From Flavobacterium sp. NRK F7 (GTDB lineage Bacteria > Bacteroidota > Bacteroidia > Flavobacteriales > Flavobacteriaceae), in assembly GCF_024054195.1 (NCBI RefSeq), contig NZ_JAMXLB010000001.1:2433085-2497084 (forward strand): 64,000 nucleotides of DNA, written 5' to 3'. Shown piece after piece: positions 34,854 through 43,742 of this stretch; position 1 is the stretch's first letter; the number at the start of each line of letters is the position of its first letter. Made by a program: the position numbers and the translations under genes. The notes below the pieces were generated by a model. It saw only the letters and a program-made list of their open reading frames with translations. It was not told the DNA's origin and did no database searches.

Positions 34854-35564
34854 TTGAAAAAAATAAACACAAAACATCGAACGGAAGAAGAAGAGATTAT
34901 GGATGATTTTTCTCTGAAAGGAGAAGAATTACGAGAAGCTTTGGATAAAATTGCAGTTATAAATCGATTGTTAGGTGGCAATAAATTGACTTTAGAAGGT
35001 ATTCAAAAATTACTAACAGCTACAAAGGACAAACACATAACAATAGTAGATGTCGGATGCGGAAATGGCGATATGTTACGTGCATTAGCCGATTTTGGTA
35101 AAAAAAAGAAGTATACCTTTCATCTTATAGGGATAGATGCCAATGCTTTTACAATTGAATATGCAAAACAATTGTCATCTAGTTATCCTATGATTCAATA
35201 TGAATGCTGGGATATTTTTGAGGAAGCATTTCGCAAATTAAAATATGACATCGTATTATGCACTTTGACGTTGCATCATTTTAAAAACAATCAGATCGAT
35301 TATTTATTGCAGTTGTTTAATAATAATGCAAAATTGGGAATTGTGATAAATGATTTGCATAGAAATAGAATTGCTTATCGCTTATTTCAATTGCTTTGTT
35401 TTGTTTTCCAACTCAACAAAATGTCTCGCGAAGACGGGTTAATTTCCATTTTGAGAGGTTTTAAAAAGAAAGAATTAGTTCAGTTTTCTGAAAAAAATAA
35501 TTTAAAAAACTATTCCGTTCATTGGAAATGGGCCTTTCGTTACCAATGGATTATTCAAAAATAA
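34854..35564 (+). CDS. Class I SAM methyltransferase of the type III PKS cluster
   Basis: 236 residues from TTG at 34854; the next in-frame ATG is at 34899 (residue 16). I favour the TTG because the preceding residues (KHRTEEEEIMDDF) look like a conserved family start. VDVGCGNGDMLRAL is motif I for SAM binding and IDANAFTIEYAKQL holds the acidic ribose contact; LCTLTLHHF follows. The substrate is probably a phenolic or quinone polyketide, judged from its neighbours. Confidence 0.83.
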   Translation: MKKINTKHRTEEEEIMDDFSLKGEELREALDKIAVINRLLGGNKLTLEGIQKLLTATKDKHITIVDVGCGNGDMLRALADFGKKKKYTFHLIGIDANAFTIEYAKQLSSSYPMIQYECWDIFEEAFRKLKYDIVLCTLTLHHFKNNQIDYLLQLFNNNAKLGIVINDLHRNRIAYRLFQLLCFVFQLNKMSREDGLISILRGFKKKELVQFSEKNNLKNYSVHWKWAFRYQWIIQK

Positions 35565-35610
35565 AATAGAAAAGAGATTCCACTTCGACTCTCTATATAC
35601 ATGTAAAAAT

Positions 35611-36663
35611 ATGTCGGTAAAAATAATAACAGTAACAACACAAGTCCCACAATTTTCAAGGGAAACAGCAGAAATTTTTCCTTTTTTGGACATATGGCTT
35701 GCCAACCAAGAGGATCGTTTCAAACGAAAAGTGAAGAAAATTTTTGAAGGGGCTCAAGTTGATAAACGATACTCTATTATGAGTCCTGAAGAAGTATTTT
35801 CGCTTCAATCGTTTGAGCAACGAAATGCTATCTATGCCAGAGAAATGATTGTTTTAGGGGAAAAAGTGCTTCAAAAAGCCTTACAAAAAGCAAATTGGTC
35901 AACCGAAAGTCTTGATTTTATTATTACAGTAAGTTGTACCGGTATCATGATTCCCTCTTTAGATGCTTATTTAATTAATAAATTAGGACTCAAACAAGAT
36001 ATTGTTCGATTACCAGTAACTGAAATGGGATGTGTAGGTGGGGTTTCGGGTATTATTTATGCTAAAAATTTTCTAAAAGCCAATCCTAATAAACGGGCTG
36101 CAGTAATTACAGTTGAAAGTCCAACCGCCACTTTTCAACTAGATGATTTTTCAATGGCAAATATTGTAAGTGCAGCTATTTTTGGTGATGGAGCAGCTTG
36201 TGTCTTACTTTCTTCTTACGAAAACGAGGAAGGTCCTAAAATTTTAGATGAATCCATGTATCATTTTTATGATAACGAACATATGATGGGCTTTGAACTA
36301 ACCAATTCGGGTTTAAAAATGATTTTAGATATAGAAGTTCCCAATACAATTGAAGCGCATTTTCCAAAGATTATTCATCCTTTTTTGAAAAAAAATCAAT
36401 TGACTATTGCCAATATTGATCATTTAATATTTCATCCTGGTGGAAAAAAAATAATTACCTTAGTAGAAGGTTTGTTTTCAGAATTAGGTAAAAATATCGA
36501 TGATACGAAAGAAGTTTTGCGATTGTATGGAAATATGTCAAGTGCCACTGTATTGTATGTCCTTGAGCGCATAGTATTAAAGCAACCAAATAAAGGAGAA
36601 AAAGGGATTATGCTTAGTTTTGGACCTGGTTTTACTGCCCAACGGATATTATTAGAATGGTAA
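35611..36663 (+). CDS. Type III polyketide synthase (chalcone/stilbene synthase family)
   Basis: 350 residues, the standard length. The Cys-His-Asn triad is intact: Cys141 in EMGCVGGVSG, His275 in FHPGGKK, Asn308 in YGNMSSAT. The C-terminal GFGPGFTAQ-like loop is seen as SFGPGFTAQRILLEW. These enzymes extend an acyl starter with malonyl-CoA and cyclise it to pyrones, resorcinols or phloroglucinols. The oxidoreductase and methyltransferase upstream should tailor the product, and the FAS-like genes downstream may supply an unusual acyl starter. Confidence 0.93.
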   Translation: MSVKIITVTTQVPQFSRETAEIFPFLDIWLANQEDRFKRKVKKIFEGAQVDKRYSIMSPEEVFSLQSFEQRNAIYAREMIVLGEKVLQKALQKANWSTESLDFIITVSCTGIMIPSLDAYLINKLGLKQDIVRLPVTEMGCVGGVSGIIYAKNFLKANPNKRAAVITVESPTATFQLDDFSMANIVSAAIFGDGAACVLLSSYENEEGPKILDESMYHFYDNEHMMGFELTNSGLKMILDIEVPNTIEAHFPKIIHPFLKKNQLTIANIDHLIFHPGGKKIITLVEGLFSELGKNIDDTKEVLRLYGNMSSATVLYVLERIVLKQPNKGEKGIMLSFGPGFTAQRILLEW

Positions 36664-36693
36664 GAAAAGTAATGTCTATAATCGGAAATCAAA

Positions 36694-37116
36694 ATGAATA
36701 ATCAAGATATTATTAATAAGCTACCTTATTCCAAACCTTTTTTGTTTGTGGATGAAATTATTTCAATTACTGAAAATGGAGTAGTAGGTACCTTCATTTT
36801 TAATGAAAACTTGGATTTCTATAAAGGACATTTTAAAAATAATCCGATTACACCTGGTGTTATACTAATAGAAACCATGGCACAAATTGGATTAGTATGT
36901 TTAGGAATCTATTTAAGTGATTCTGAAAAAAAAGAAAGTATTGCTTTTACATCCTCTGAAATTGAGTTTTTAAAACCCGTATATCCAAATGAAAAAGTAA
37001 TGGTCATTTCTGAAAAAATTTATTATCGTTTTGGAAAACTGAAATGTAAAGTAAAAATGATAAATGAAAATAATGAAGTAATTTGTACAGGAACTTTAGC
37101 AGGGATGGTAACTTAG
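36694..37116 (+). CDS. FabZ-like 3-hydroxyacyl-ACP dehydratase
   Basis: 140 residues with the hot-dog fold. The catalytic His46 lies in KGHFKNNPITPGVILIE and the acidic partner is Glu60 in IETMAQIG, in the FabZ order. KLPYSKPFLFVDEI is the usual start. With the ketosynthase and ACP that follow, it probably dehydrates intermediates on the dedicated carrier protein. It starts 30 bases after the T3PKS stop. Confidence 0.88.
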   Translation: MNNQDIINKLPYSKPFLFVDEIISITENGVVGTFIFNENLDFYKGHFKNNPITPGVILIETMAQIGLVCLGIYLSDSEKKESIAFTSSEIEFLKPVYPNEKVMVISEKIYYRFGKLKCKVKMINENNEVICTGTLAGMVT

Positions 37117-37195
37117 GAAGTATACCTATTTAATTGGTTTAAAGATGTTTAAAGTTGTTTTAAGTTAATTTTTAAAGTTATAATTAAAATTTTAA

Positions 37196-38470
37196 TTGAA
37201 TTTGAAAAAAAGAGTCGTCATAACAGGTCTAGGCATTGTTGCTCCAAATGGTATCGATTTGGATGCTTTTACCCATGCTATTAAAAATGGAATTTCGGGC
37301 ATCAAATTTCAACCTGAATTAGAACGCTTGAAATTTTCTTGTCAAATAGCAGGTACACCTGAAATATCAGAAAAAATGAAACGAAATTATTTCAACGAAT
37401 TAGAATTGCGTAGTTTTAATTCGAGTGGTATTTTATATGGGGTTATTGCTGCTATAGACGCTTGGAAAGATGCTGGTTTAACTTTGGAAAATAACAATCA
37501 ACCCGATTGGAATAGTGGAACTATTTTTGGTACAGGAACATCAGGAATTGAAACCTTTAGAGAAGCCATTTATAAAATTGATGACTTTCAAACGAGAAGA
37601 TTAGGAAGCACCGTTGTTGCACAAACCATGGCTAGTGGTATTTCCGCTTATATTGGAGGAAAATTAGGATTAGGAAATCAAGTCTCTACTAATTCTTCCG
37701 CTTGTACAACTGGAACTGAAAGCATACTATTAGGATTGGAACGCATTCAAAATGGAAAAGCTAAAAGAATGTTGGTAGGTAGTACGAGTGATTCTGGACC
37801 CTATATTTGGGGCGGTTTCGATGCCATGCGAGTATGTACGTTCAAGCATAATGATACCCCAGAAAAAGGCTCAAGACCAATGAGTGCAAGTGCTTCTGGA
37901 TTTGTTCCAAGTAGTGGAGCAGGAGCTTTGGTAATAGAAGAATTAGAAAGTGCTTTAGAAAGGGGAGCCAAAATTTATGCAGAAATTACAGGTGGCCATG
38001 TAAATTCAGGTGGCCAACGTGGTGAAGGAACGATGACTGCGCCCAACCCAATTGCAGTTCAAAAATGCATTAGGGCAGCTTTAGAAGATGCAGCAATTCA
38101 TCCCAATGAAATTGATGCCATAAATGGTCATTTAACTGCCACAACAAAAGATACCTTAGAAATTGAAAATTGGACCCAAGCTTTGCAGCGAAAAGGGACT
38201 AATTTTCCGTACATTAATTCGCTTAAATCCATGATAGGTCATGGTTTATCTGCTTCTGGAAGTATGGAATCAGTAGCTACAGTACTTCAAATTTATGAAG
38301 GATTTATTTTCCCAAATATAAATTGTGATGATATACATCCTAATATATTAGAATTAATTGGAGAAAATTCCATTCCGCAACAAATGATTAAGAAATCCTT
38401 AAATGTGGTTGCAAAAGCCAGTTTTGGTTTTGGAGATGTAAATGGTTGTCTTATCTTTAAAAAATATTAA
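37196..38470 (+). CDS. Beta-ketoacyl-ACP synthase (FabF/KS-like)
   Basis: 424 residues. The start must be a non-ATG codon: TTG at 37196 (MNLKKRVVITG) or TTG at 37202. The active Cys170 lies in NSSACTTGTE, the first His in NGHLTATTKD (canonical HGT altered to HLT) and the second in MIGHGLSASGS. It condenses malonyl-ACP with an acyl chain. With the dehydratase, ACP and PPTase it forms a mini fatty-acid/type II PKS set; no ketoreductase is encoded in the cluster, so one may be borrowed from primary metabolism. Confidence 0.9.
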   Translation: MNLKKRVVITGLGIVAPNGIDLDAFTHAIKNGISGIKFQPELERLKFSCQIAGTPEISEKMKRNYFNELELRSFNSSGILYGVIAAIDAWKDAGLTLENNNQPDWNSGTIFGTGTSGIETFREAIYKIDDFQTRRLGSTVVAQTMASGISAYIGGKLGLGNQVSTNSSACTTGTESILLGLERIQNGKAKRMLVGSTSDSGPYIWGGFDAMRVCTFKHNDTPEKGSRPMSASASGFVPSSGAGALVIEELESALERGAKIYAEITGGHVNSGGQRGEGTMTAPNPIAVQKCIRAALEDAAIHPNEIDAINGHLTATTKDTLEIENWTQALQRKGTNFPYINSLKSMIGHGLSASGSMESVATVLQIYEGFIFPNINCDDIHPNILELIGENSIPQQMIKKSLNVVAKASFGFGDVNGCLIFKKY

Positions 38471-38485
38471 AAATCTAAAAAAAAC

Positions 38486-38740
38486 ATGACAAAAGAAGCA
38501 ATTATAGAAAAATTAAAGCCTATCGTGCAACCCTTTGTAAAAAATGAAGAGGCATTTAAAAATCTTAATGATACTACCGATTTTATAACCGATTTAAATA
38601 TCAATTCTGCAAATTTAGTAGATATTGTTCTAGATATTGAAGAAGCATTCCATATTGAAATTGATAATGAATCCATGGAAAAGATGCTTACTGTGGAAAA
38701 TACAGTAGCGATAATTCAAAAAAAATTAGCAGCACAATAA
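38486..38740 (+). CDS. Acyl carrier protein
   Basis: 84 residues, helical ACP. The phosphopantetheine Ser is Ser41 in NINSANLVDIVLDIEEAF, where the usual DSL is replaced by NSA. A dedicated carrier beside its own transferase suggests a pathway-specific ACP. Its stop overlaps the ATG of the next gene (TAATG). Confidence 0.87.
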   Translation: MTKEAIIEKLKPIVQPFVKNEEAFKNLNDTTDFITDLNINSANLVDIVLDIEEAFHIEIDNESMEKMLTVENTVAIIQKKLAAQ

Positions 38741-39228
38741 TGGGCAATGATATTGTTGATTTAGCATTGGCGAAAAGAGAAAGTAACTGGAAAAGAAAAG
38801 GCTATTTGAATAAGCTTTTTACTGATTTGGAACAAAACTATATACGTACTGCTAAAAATCAAGATATAATGGTTTGGATACTTTGGTCTTTGAAAGAAAG
38901 TACGTATAAAGCTTATCAAAGAATACAAATTAATAGAGGTTTTTATCCCGAAAAAATTAAGATTAAAAGTTTAGAAATTAAAGATTCTATAGCTCTTTCT
39001 ACGCTCGAATTATTTGGAATGGATTTTTTTGGTAAAACAATAATTACAACTGACTGGATTCATTCAATCGTAACAACAAAATTTTCTCATTTAAATCAAA
39101 TCATTGAAGTTACTCCTCAATGTATTAAGAAAGACAAAAATTTCTTACCTTACTGTGCCTTAACTAATCAAAGCATTTCGATTAGTCATCATGGTGCTTA
39201 TCAAAAAATAATACAATTCAAATCATAA
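38740..39228 (+). CDS. 4'-phosphopantetheinyl transferase
   Basis: 162 residues. GNDIVDLALAKR and WSLKESTYKAYQ are the two signatures that bind Mg and CoA in the PPTase superfamily. It converts apo-ACP to holo-ACP. The coupled start with the ACP gene points to that ACP as its partner. The C-terminal part is strand-rich and less conserved. Confidence 0.88.
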   Translation: MGNDIVDLALAKRESNWKRKGYLNKLFTDLEQNYIRTAKNQDIMVWILWSLKESTYKAYQRIQINRGFYPEKIKIKSLEIKDSIALSTLELFGMDFFGKTIITTDWIHSIVTTKFSHLNQIIEVTPQCIKKDKNFLPYCALTNQSISISHHGAYQKIIQFKS

Positions 39229-39238
39229 AATAAATAAG

Positions 39239-40969
39239 ATGTCACAATCAAAAATTAAAAAATTAGGAGAATTAGCTTCAACGGCCATATGTGGAAATGA
39301 TATTAGCTCTTCCGTACTCTATGTTTCTGCATTGTCCATTTTTTATGCGGGTCAGTATGCTTGGATAACACTTTTAATTGTTGCATTTGTTTTATTTTTA
39401 TTTCGTAAAATATATGGAGAAGTTGTAGGTGCTTTACCTCTAAATGGAGGTGCTTATAATGCCTTATTAAATACAACCAGCAAACAATTAGCTTCTGTTG
39501 CTGCCACATTAACTTTATTGTCTTATATGGCCACAGCAGTAATTTCTGCTAATGAAGCCATGCACTATTTACATCATTTAGTACCTCAAATGCCTATATT
39601 ATTAGCTACCATAGTATTATTAGCTCTATTTGCAGCATTAGTTATAGGGGGAATTTCAGAATCAGCTAAAGTTGCAATAGGTATTTTCCTTTTTCATTTA
39701 ACTTCCTTGTTTATACTCACTTTATTTATTGTATACTACTTCTTTTATAATGGTTTTGACCAATTTATTGAAAATTGGCATTTACCCACTCATGGTAGTA
39801 TAACTATGGCTATTTTCTTTGGTTTTTCAGCCTCCATGTTAGGTGTTTCAGGATTTGAAAGTTCGGCCAATTTTGTAGAAGAGCAAAAAAAAGGTGTTTT
39901 TCCTAAAACCTTGCGAAACATGTGGATTGTGGTAAGTATCATTAATCCATTAATGGCATTTTTTGCCCTAAGTATATTTAATATGGACATGTTGCAAAGT
40001 GACGCTTTTCAAAATACTTTATTAATTGAAATGGGCCTTTTTGTTGGTGGAAAATGGGTAGCTATGCTAATTGCTATCGATGCAGTTTTGGTATTAAGTG
40101 GAGCCGTTTTAACCAGCTATGTTGGTGTTTCAGGATTATTAGAACGAATGACATTGGATCGCATTTTACCCAATATGCTTTTAAAGAAAAACAAAAGGGG
40201 AAGTTCTTACCGAATTATTGCCTTATTTTTTATTTTAAGTGTTTCGGTTCTATTAATTACGAAAGGAAATGTAAAACTATTAGCTGGAGTTTATACCATA
40301 TCCTTTTTATCGGTAATGGCTTTGTTTGGTTTTGGTAACATCTTATTAAAATTAAAAAGAGCCAAATTACCACGGCCTGAAAAAGCAAGTTGGATTGCTG
40401 TAATTATTGCAATAACTGCTGTTTTAATTGCTTTAACTGGAAATATTTTGATGGAACCTAAAGATAATTTACCAAGCAATGTTCAGGTGTTTTTACCTTA
40501 TTTTATCATTACAATTGGTTTTATTGTGATGATGTTGAAACGTATAGTTGTTTTAAAAGCCATTTTAAGTATTTTTAAATATTTCAATACAAAGATTATC
40601 AATTTAATTAATAGTATCATTATTCAAGAATTTGTTTTCTTTACTAAAAATGATGACTTAGAACATTTGAATATTGTGATGTTATACATTAAAGAAAACG
40701 AACAAACTAAAAAGATAAAAATTGTTACTGTAGTAAAACCAAATGAAACGGCTTCTGAACGCTTACGAAATGATATTGCTTTTTTAGATAGAGAATATCC
40801 TGAAATAAAAATTGACTTTATTGAAATTGAAGGAGAATTTGGTCCTAAATTAATCAATGAATTGTCTAAAAAATGGAAAATCCCAGTAAATTTTATGTTT
40901 ATAGCCTCACCAAGTGATAAGTTTCCCTATAAAATTGAGGAATTAGGTGGTGTCCGATTGATAATGTAA
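39239..40969 (+). CDS. APC-superfamily permease with C-terminal cytosolic domain
   Basis: 576 residues with about 12 spans in the first ~440 (CGNDISSSVLYVSALSIFYAG; LPLNGGAYNALLNTTS; FFGFSASMLGVSGFESSANF), typical of amino acid-polyamine-organocation permeases. A soluble tail (about 460-576) has an alternating helix-strand pattern (EHLNIVMLYIKEN; KIKIVTVVKPNET; KIDFIEIEGEFG) like a USP-type domain. It follows the PPTase gene by 10 bases, so it is probably in the same transcript. The substrate is unknown. Confidence 0.85.
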   Translation: MSQSKIKKLGELASTAICGNDISSSVLYVSALSIFYAGQYAWITLLIVAFVLFLFRKIYGEVVGALPLNGGAYNALLNTTSKQLASVAATLTLLSYMATAVISANEAMHYLHHLVPQMPILLATIVLLALFAALVIGGISESAKVAIGIFLFHLTSLFILTLFIVYYFFYNGFDQFIENWHLPTHGSITMAIFFGFSASMLGVSGFESSANFVEEQKKGVFPKTLRNMWIVVSIINPLMAFFALSIFNMDMLQSDAFQNTLLIEMGLFVGGKWVAMLIAIDAVLVLSGAVLTSYVGVSGLLERMTLDRILPNMLLKKNKRGSSYRIIALFFILSVSVLLITKGNVKLLAGVYTISFLSVMALFGFGNILLKLKRAKLPRPEKASWIAVIIAITAVLIALTGNILMEPKDNLPSNVQVFLPYFIITIGFIVMMLKRIVVLKAILSIFKYFNTKIINLINSIIIQEFVFFTKNDDLEHLNIVMLYIKENEQTKKIKIVTVVKPNETASERLRNDIAFLDREYPEIKIDFIEIEGEFGPKLINELSKKWKIPVNFMFIASPSDKFPYKIEELGGVRLIM

Positions 40970-40972
40970 ATC

Positions 40973-41575
40973 TTAAATTCCTAATTTTCTTTTTAGTTTT
41001 AAAAATAGGAGTGCTGTGATATAGGCATCACCAGTTGCGGTATGTCTATCGGTTTTTCGTATATTAAAAACAGAGCAAAGTTCGTCTAGAGAAGTATGTT
41101 GTTCTTCTGGAAAATGTTTCCATTTTTGGTACATAATATCCGTATCCATATATTGATTTTTTAATCTGCCTGCATCCATTCGATCCAAGGCTTCATTAAT
41201 CATTTCAATATCAAAGGCAATATGATGTCCTACAAGCGTTGCATTTTTTATAAAATTTAAAAAATGAATGACAGCTTCTTGTTCGCTAATTTTAGGCAGA
41301 TTTCCTTCTTTTAAAATACCATGAATGGGCACTGTTGCTGCATTAAAGATTTCTTGTGAAATGAGAACTTGGAAATAATCGTTCACCACAATTTGATTTC
41401 CAATAATAGCAACAGCTCCAATCGATAAAATACGATCATTAAGGGTATCTAATCCGGTGGTTTCACTGTCGAAAACGACATATCTCCTCTCGTTATTTTT
41501 TTCCTCAAAATAGGAGAGATACGTTTTCCAAAAAGGAGGATACTCTTTAATTATATTTTTAAAAGGCCATTTCAT
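40973..41575 (-). CDS. DEDDh 3'-5' exonuclease (DnaQ-like)
   Basis: 200 residues. Exo I is VFDSETTGLD (Asp and Glu), Exo II is HHIAFDIEMI and Exo III is DRHTATGDAYIT with the His and Asp of the DEDDh class. Stand-alone DnaQ-like exonucleases of this length are often encoded with a cNMP/CBS/DUF294 protein, as here (1 base between genes). The role may be nucleotide or RNA/DNA end trimming; the partner pairing is the strongest clue. Confidence 0.9.
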   Translation of the reverse strand: MKWPFKNIIKEYPPFWKTYLSYFEEKNNERRYVVFDSETTGLDTLNDRILSIGAVAIIGNQIVVNDYFQVLISQEIFNAATVPIHGILKEGNLPKISEQEAVIHFLNFIKNATLVGHHIAFDIEMINEALDRMDAGRLKNQYMDTDIMYQKWKHFPEEQHTSLDELCSVFNIRKTDRHTATGDAYITALLFLKLKRKLGI

Positions 41576-41576
41576 A

Positions 41577-43496
41577 TTACGTAAAATAAGTCAACTTAAA
41601 GCGATTTTTGATTACTTCCTGAATATCGTTAATTGGTTGAAAATCATTTTTAAGTTTTACTTTATCTAATTTTGTTAACTCGTTCAAATTTAAATACCTA
41701 CCGTCAGAATTGTGTTCTAAACCTTCTTCAGTTCTAAATTTTAATAATTCCAAAAATGCTTCTTCACATGATTTATAAATTACCGCATTTTGAGGTTCAA
41801 TTTCTGCTAATTTAGCAAAACGCAAGGCCGTATTATTTATATTTCGAATACCTACACTTAAAATTAAAATACGTGCTGCATCTACTAATGGAAGTAATGC
41901 TCTTGATTTAATATCGAAGGTATCTTTGTGTTCTCCATCATTTTCAACTAAAAATTGTCTAAAAAAGCCTAAAGGTGCTGGATTTTCTAATGCATTGGCA
42001 CCTAAATAGGCATAAAATAATTGGTTGTCATGTGTTTCTTTTAAAATGGTATTGGTAATTTCATGCATTAAATTTTCATCACCATACACGAAATCATAAT
42101 CAAAAAAGATGGTACACATTAATATTCCTTTTTCACCAGGATGATGTATCCAACTATAAAATTGATTTTGCCATTCACTTACTGATTTACACCACATGGG
42201 GTTACTTGCCATCATGTTAGCAGGACAAAATTCGTAACCAATTGTATTTAATTTTTTAGTTACAATATCCGCTAAGGCAATAAAATAATTTTTTACTTCA
42301 TCGTATTGGGCTTCACTTACATCTTCAAAAACCAATGCATTATCTTGATCGGTTAGTAATAATTGCTCTTTCCTTCCTTGACTTCCCACATTCAACCAAG
42401 CAAAACGAGTAGGAGGAGGTGTACCTAATTTTTCAATCGCTTGTTCAATGGCTCTTTTGGTAATCGCAATATTAATTTCTCCTACAATCGAACAGATATG
42501 ATAAATAGGTATGTCTTTGTCAATTGAATTTTGAATCAAATCGGTTACTTTCTCACGAATACTTTTTAAATCATTGGTATTTTGCGCTCTTCTCGTTTGA
42601 CGTAATAAAACACCAGGATTATTAGCTTGAGCTACTACAATATCATGTTCTGAAATAATACCTTTTATTTCGGAAAGATTGGTGCCATCTTTAGTTACAC
42701 ACAAATGCGCTACATTATGTTTTAACATCATCATTTGGGCTTCAACCACAGAAATATTTTCCGCTACTGTAATTACTGGTGAAGACATTATTTTATCAAT
42801 TGTAATATCTATAGGATGTAAACCTGTGGCAATTTTAGAACGCAAATCTTTATCGGTTAAAATCCCTACAGGTAACTTATTTTCATGGATAATAATACTA
42901 CCAATCTTTTTGTTTGTCATTGTTTGTGCCACATGTCTTACTATATCTAAAGTAGAAGCTGTAACCGGATTTTTGGTATAATGAATGGGTTGGTAATATT
43001 GAATCTCGTTAGAAGTATCATCATAAATTACATTTTCAGAAAGCAATTTTCCTTTATTTTTTTTATCTAAAGGGTTTCTGGTATTTGAAGCAAAGCTTTG
43101 TAATAAAAACTCTAAAACACTTGCATTTTTTATAACTATAGGTTTAAAAATTGCAATAGGTATAGCATATATGATAGATTCTTCACGAGCTTTTGCATTC
43201 ATTAAATAATTATCTTTTGCAAAAAAAGGGCGTAATCCTAATATATCACCTTCATCACATTTATCAATTAAAACATCATCTGAATCTGATGTTATACTTA
43301 ATCCAATAGCTCCAGAGGCTACTACATAAAAGGCATCATGTGTTTCATCATTTACTTTGAATAAATAATCATTTTTTTCAAGATATAAAACACTTACACT
43401 TTGTGCTATTGTAAATAAATTATCATCATCTATACTTTTAAAAGGGTGAAACTTTTTTAAAAAATCATGAATTCTTTCTGCAATTGCATTTTTCAT
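41577..43496 (-). CDS. cNMP-binding / CBS / DUF294 nucleotidyltransferase-like protein
   Basis: 639 residues. Order: cyclic-nucleotide-binding-like domain (about 20-130), two CBS modules (about 175-295: ILTDKDLRSKIATG; IISEHDIVVAQ), DUF294 nucleotidyltransferase (WLNVGSQGRKEQLLLTDQDNALVF, with GS and D-Q-D metal site) and the DUF294 C-terminal helical domain. It is related to GlnD-like transferases. In many bacteria this gene and the exonuclease sit next to DUF4212/symporter/acs sets, so it may link nucleotide signals to carboxylate use. Confidence 0.9.
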   Translation of the reverse strand: MKNAIAERIHDFLKKFHPFKSIDDDNLFTIAQSVSVLYLEKNDYLFKVNDETHDAFYVVASGAIGLSITSDSDDVLIDKCDEGDILGLRPFFAKDNYLMNAKAREESIIYAIPIAIFKPIVIKNASVLEFLLQSFASNTRNPLDKKNKGKLLSENVIYDDTSNEIQYYQPIHYTKNPVTASTLDIVRHVAQTMTNKKIGSIIIHENKLPVGILTDKDLRSKIATGLHPIDITIDKIMSSPVITVAENISVVEAQMMMLKHNVAHLCVTKDGTNLSEIKGIISEHDIVVAQANNPGVLLRQTRRAQNTNDLKSIREKVTDLIQNSIDKDIPIYHICSIVGEINIAITKRAIEQAIEKLGTPPPTRFAWLNVGSQGRKEQLLLTDQDNALVFEDVSEAQYDEVKNYFIALADIVTKKLNTIGYEFCPANMMASNPMWCKSVSEWQNQFYSWIHHPGEKGILMCTIFFDYDFVYGDENLMHEITNTILKETHDNQLFYAYLGANALENPAPLGFFRQFLVENDGEHKDTFDIKSRALLPLVDAARILILSVGIRNINNTALRFAKLAEIEPQNAVIYKSCEEAFLELLKFRTEEGLEHNSDGRYLNLNELTKLDKVKLKNDFQPINDIQEVIKNRFKLTYFT

Positions 43497-43711
43497 ATAC
43501 TTAAGACTCTCAATTGAACATTTAAATATACTAGATTTTTATATATATTGGGATTTAAAACTGATATTTTTCTTTTATAAAAAAAATCTTGTTGTATCCT
43601 TAATCTATTGAATTATATAGCAAAAAAACATCTTTTATTTTATGACATTTGTTAAAAAAAGTGATTATTTTTTCAAAATATTATTTTTATTAAAAAAAAA
43701 TAGTATTTTTA

Positions 43712-43725
43712 CGTAATCGATTACG
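43712..43725. promoter_or_regulatory. Perfect 14-bp palindrome, LacI-type operator before kduI
   Basis: CGTAATCGATTACG, a perfect palindrome with the central CG of LacI-family operators, lies 17 bases before the kduI start. The identical word occurs at 55252-55265 before the GH28 gene. It likely binds the LacI regulator encoded at 54016-55032. Confidence 0.8.
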
Positions 43726-43742
43726 AAAAATTTTTTAAAAGA

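Noticed and set aside
40054-40338. 94-residue plus-strand frame inside the APC permease
   Set aside because: An out-of-frame shadow rich in Cys, Trp and Tyr with no family resemblance, fully inside the permease gene.
33709-40969. Flexirubin or aryl-polyene cluster
   Set aside because: No DarA/DarB pair, no aromatic ammonia-lyase, no chain-length-factor KS pair and no ketoreductase; the central enzyme is a type III PKS.
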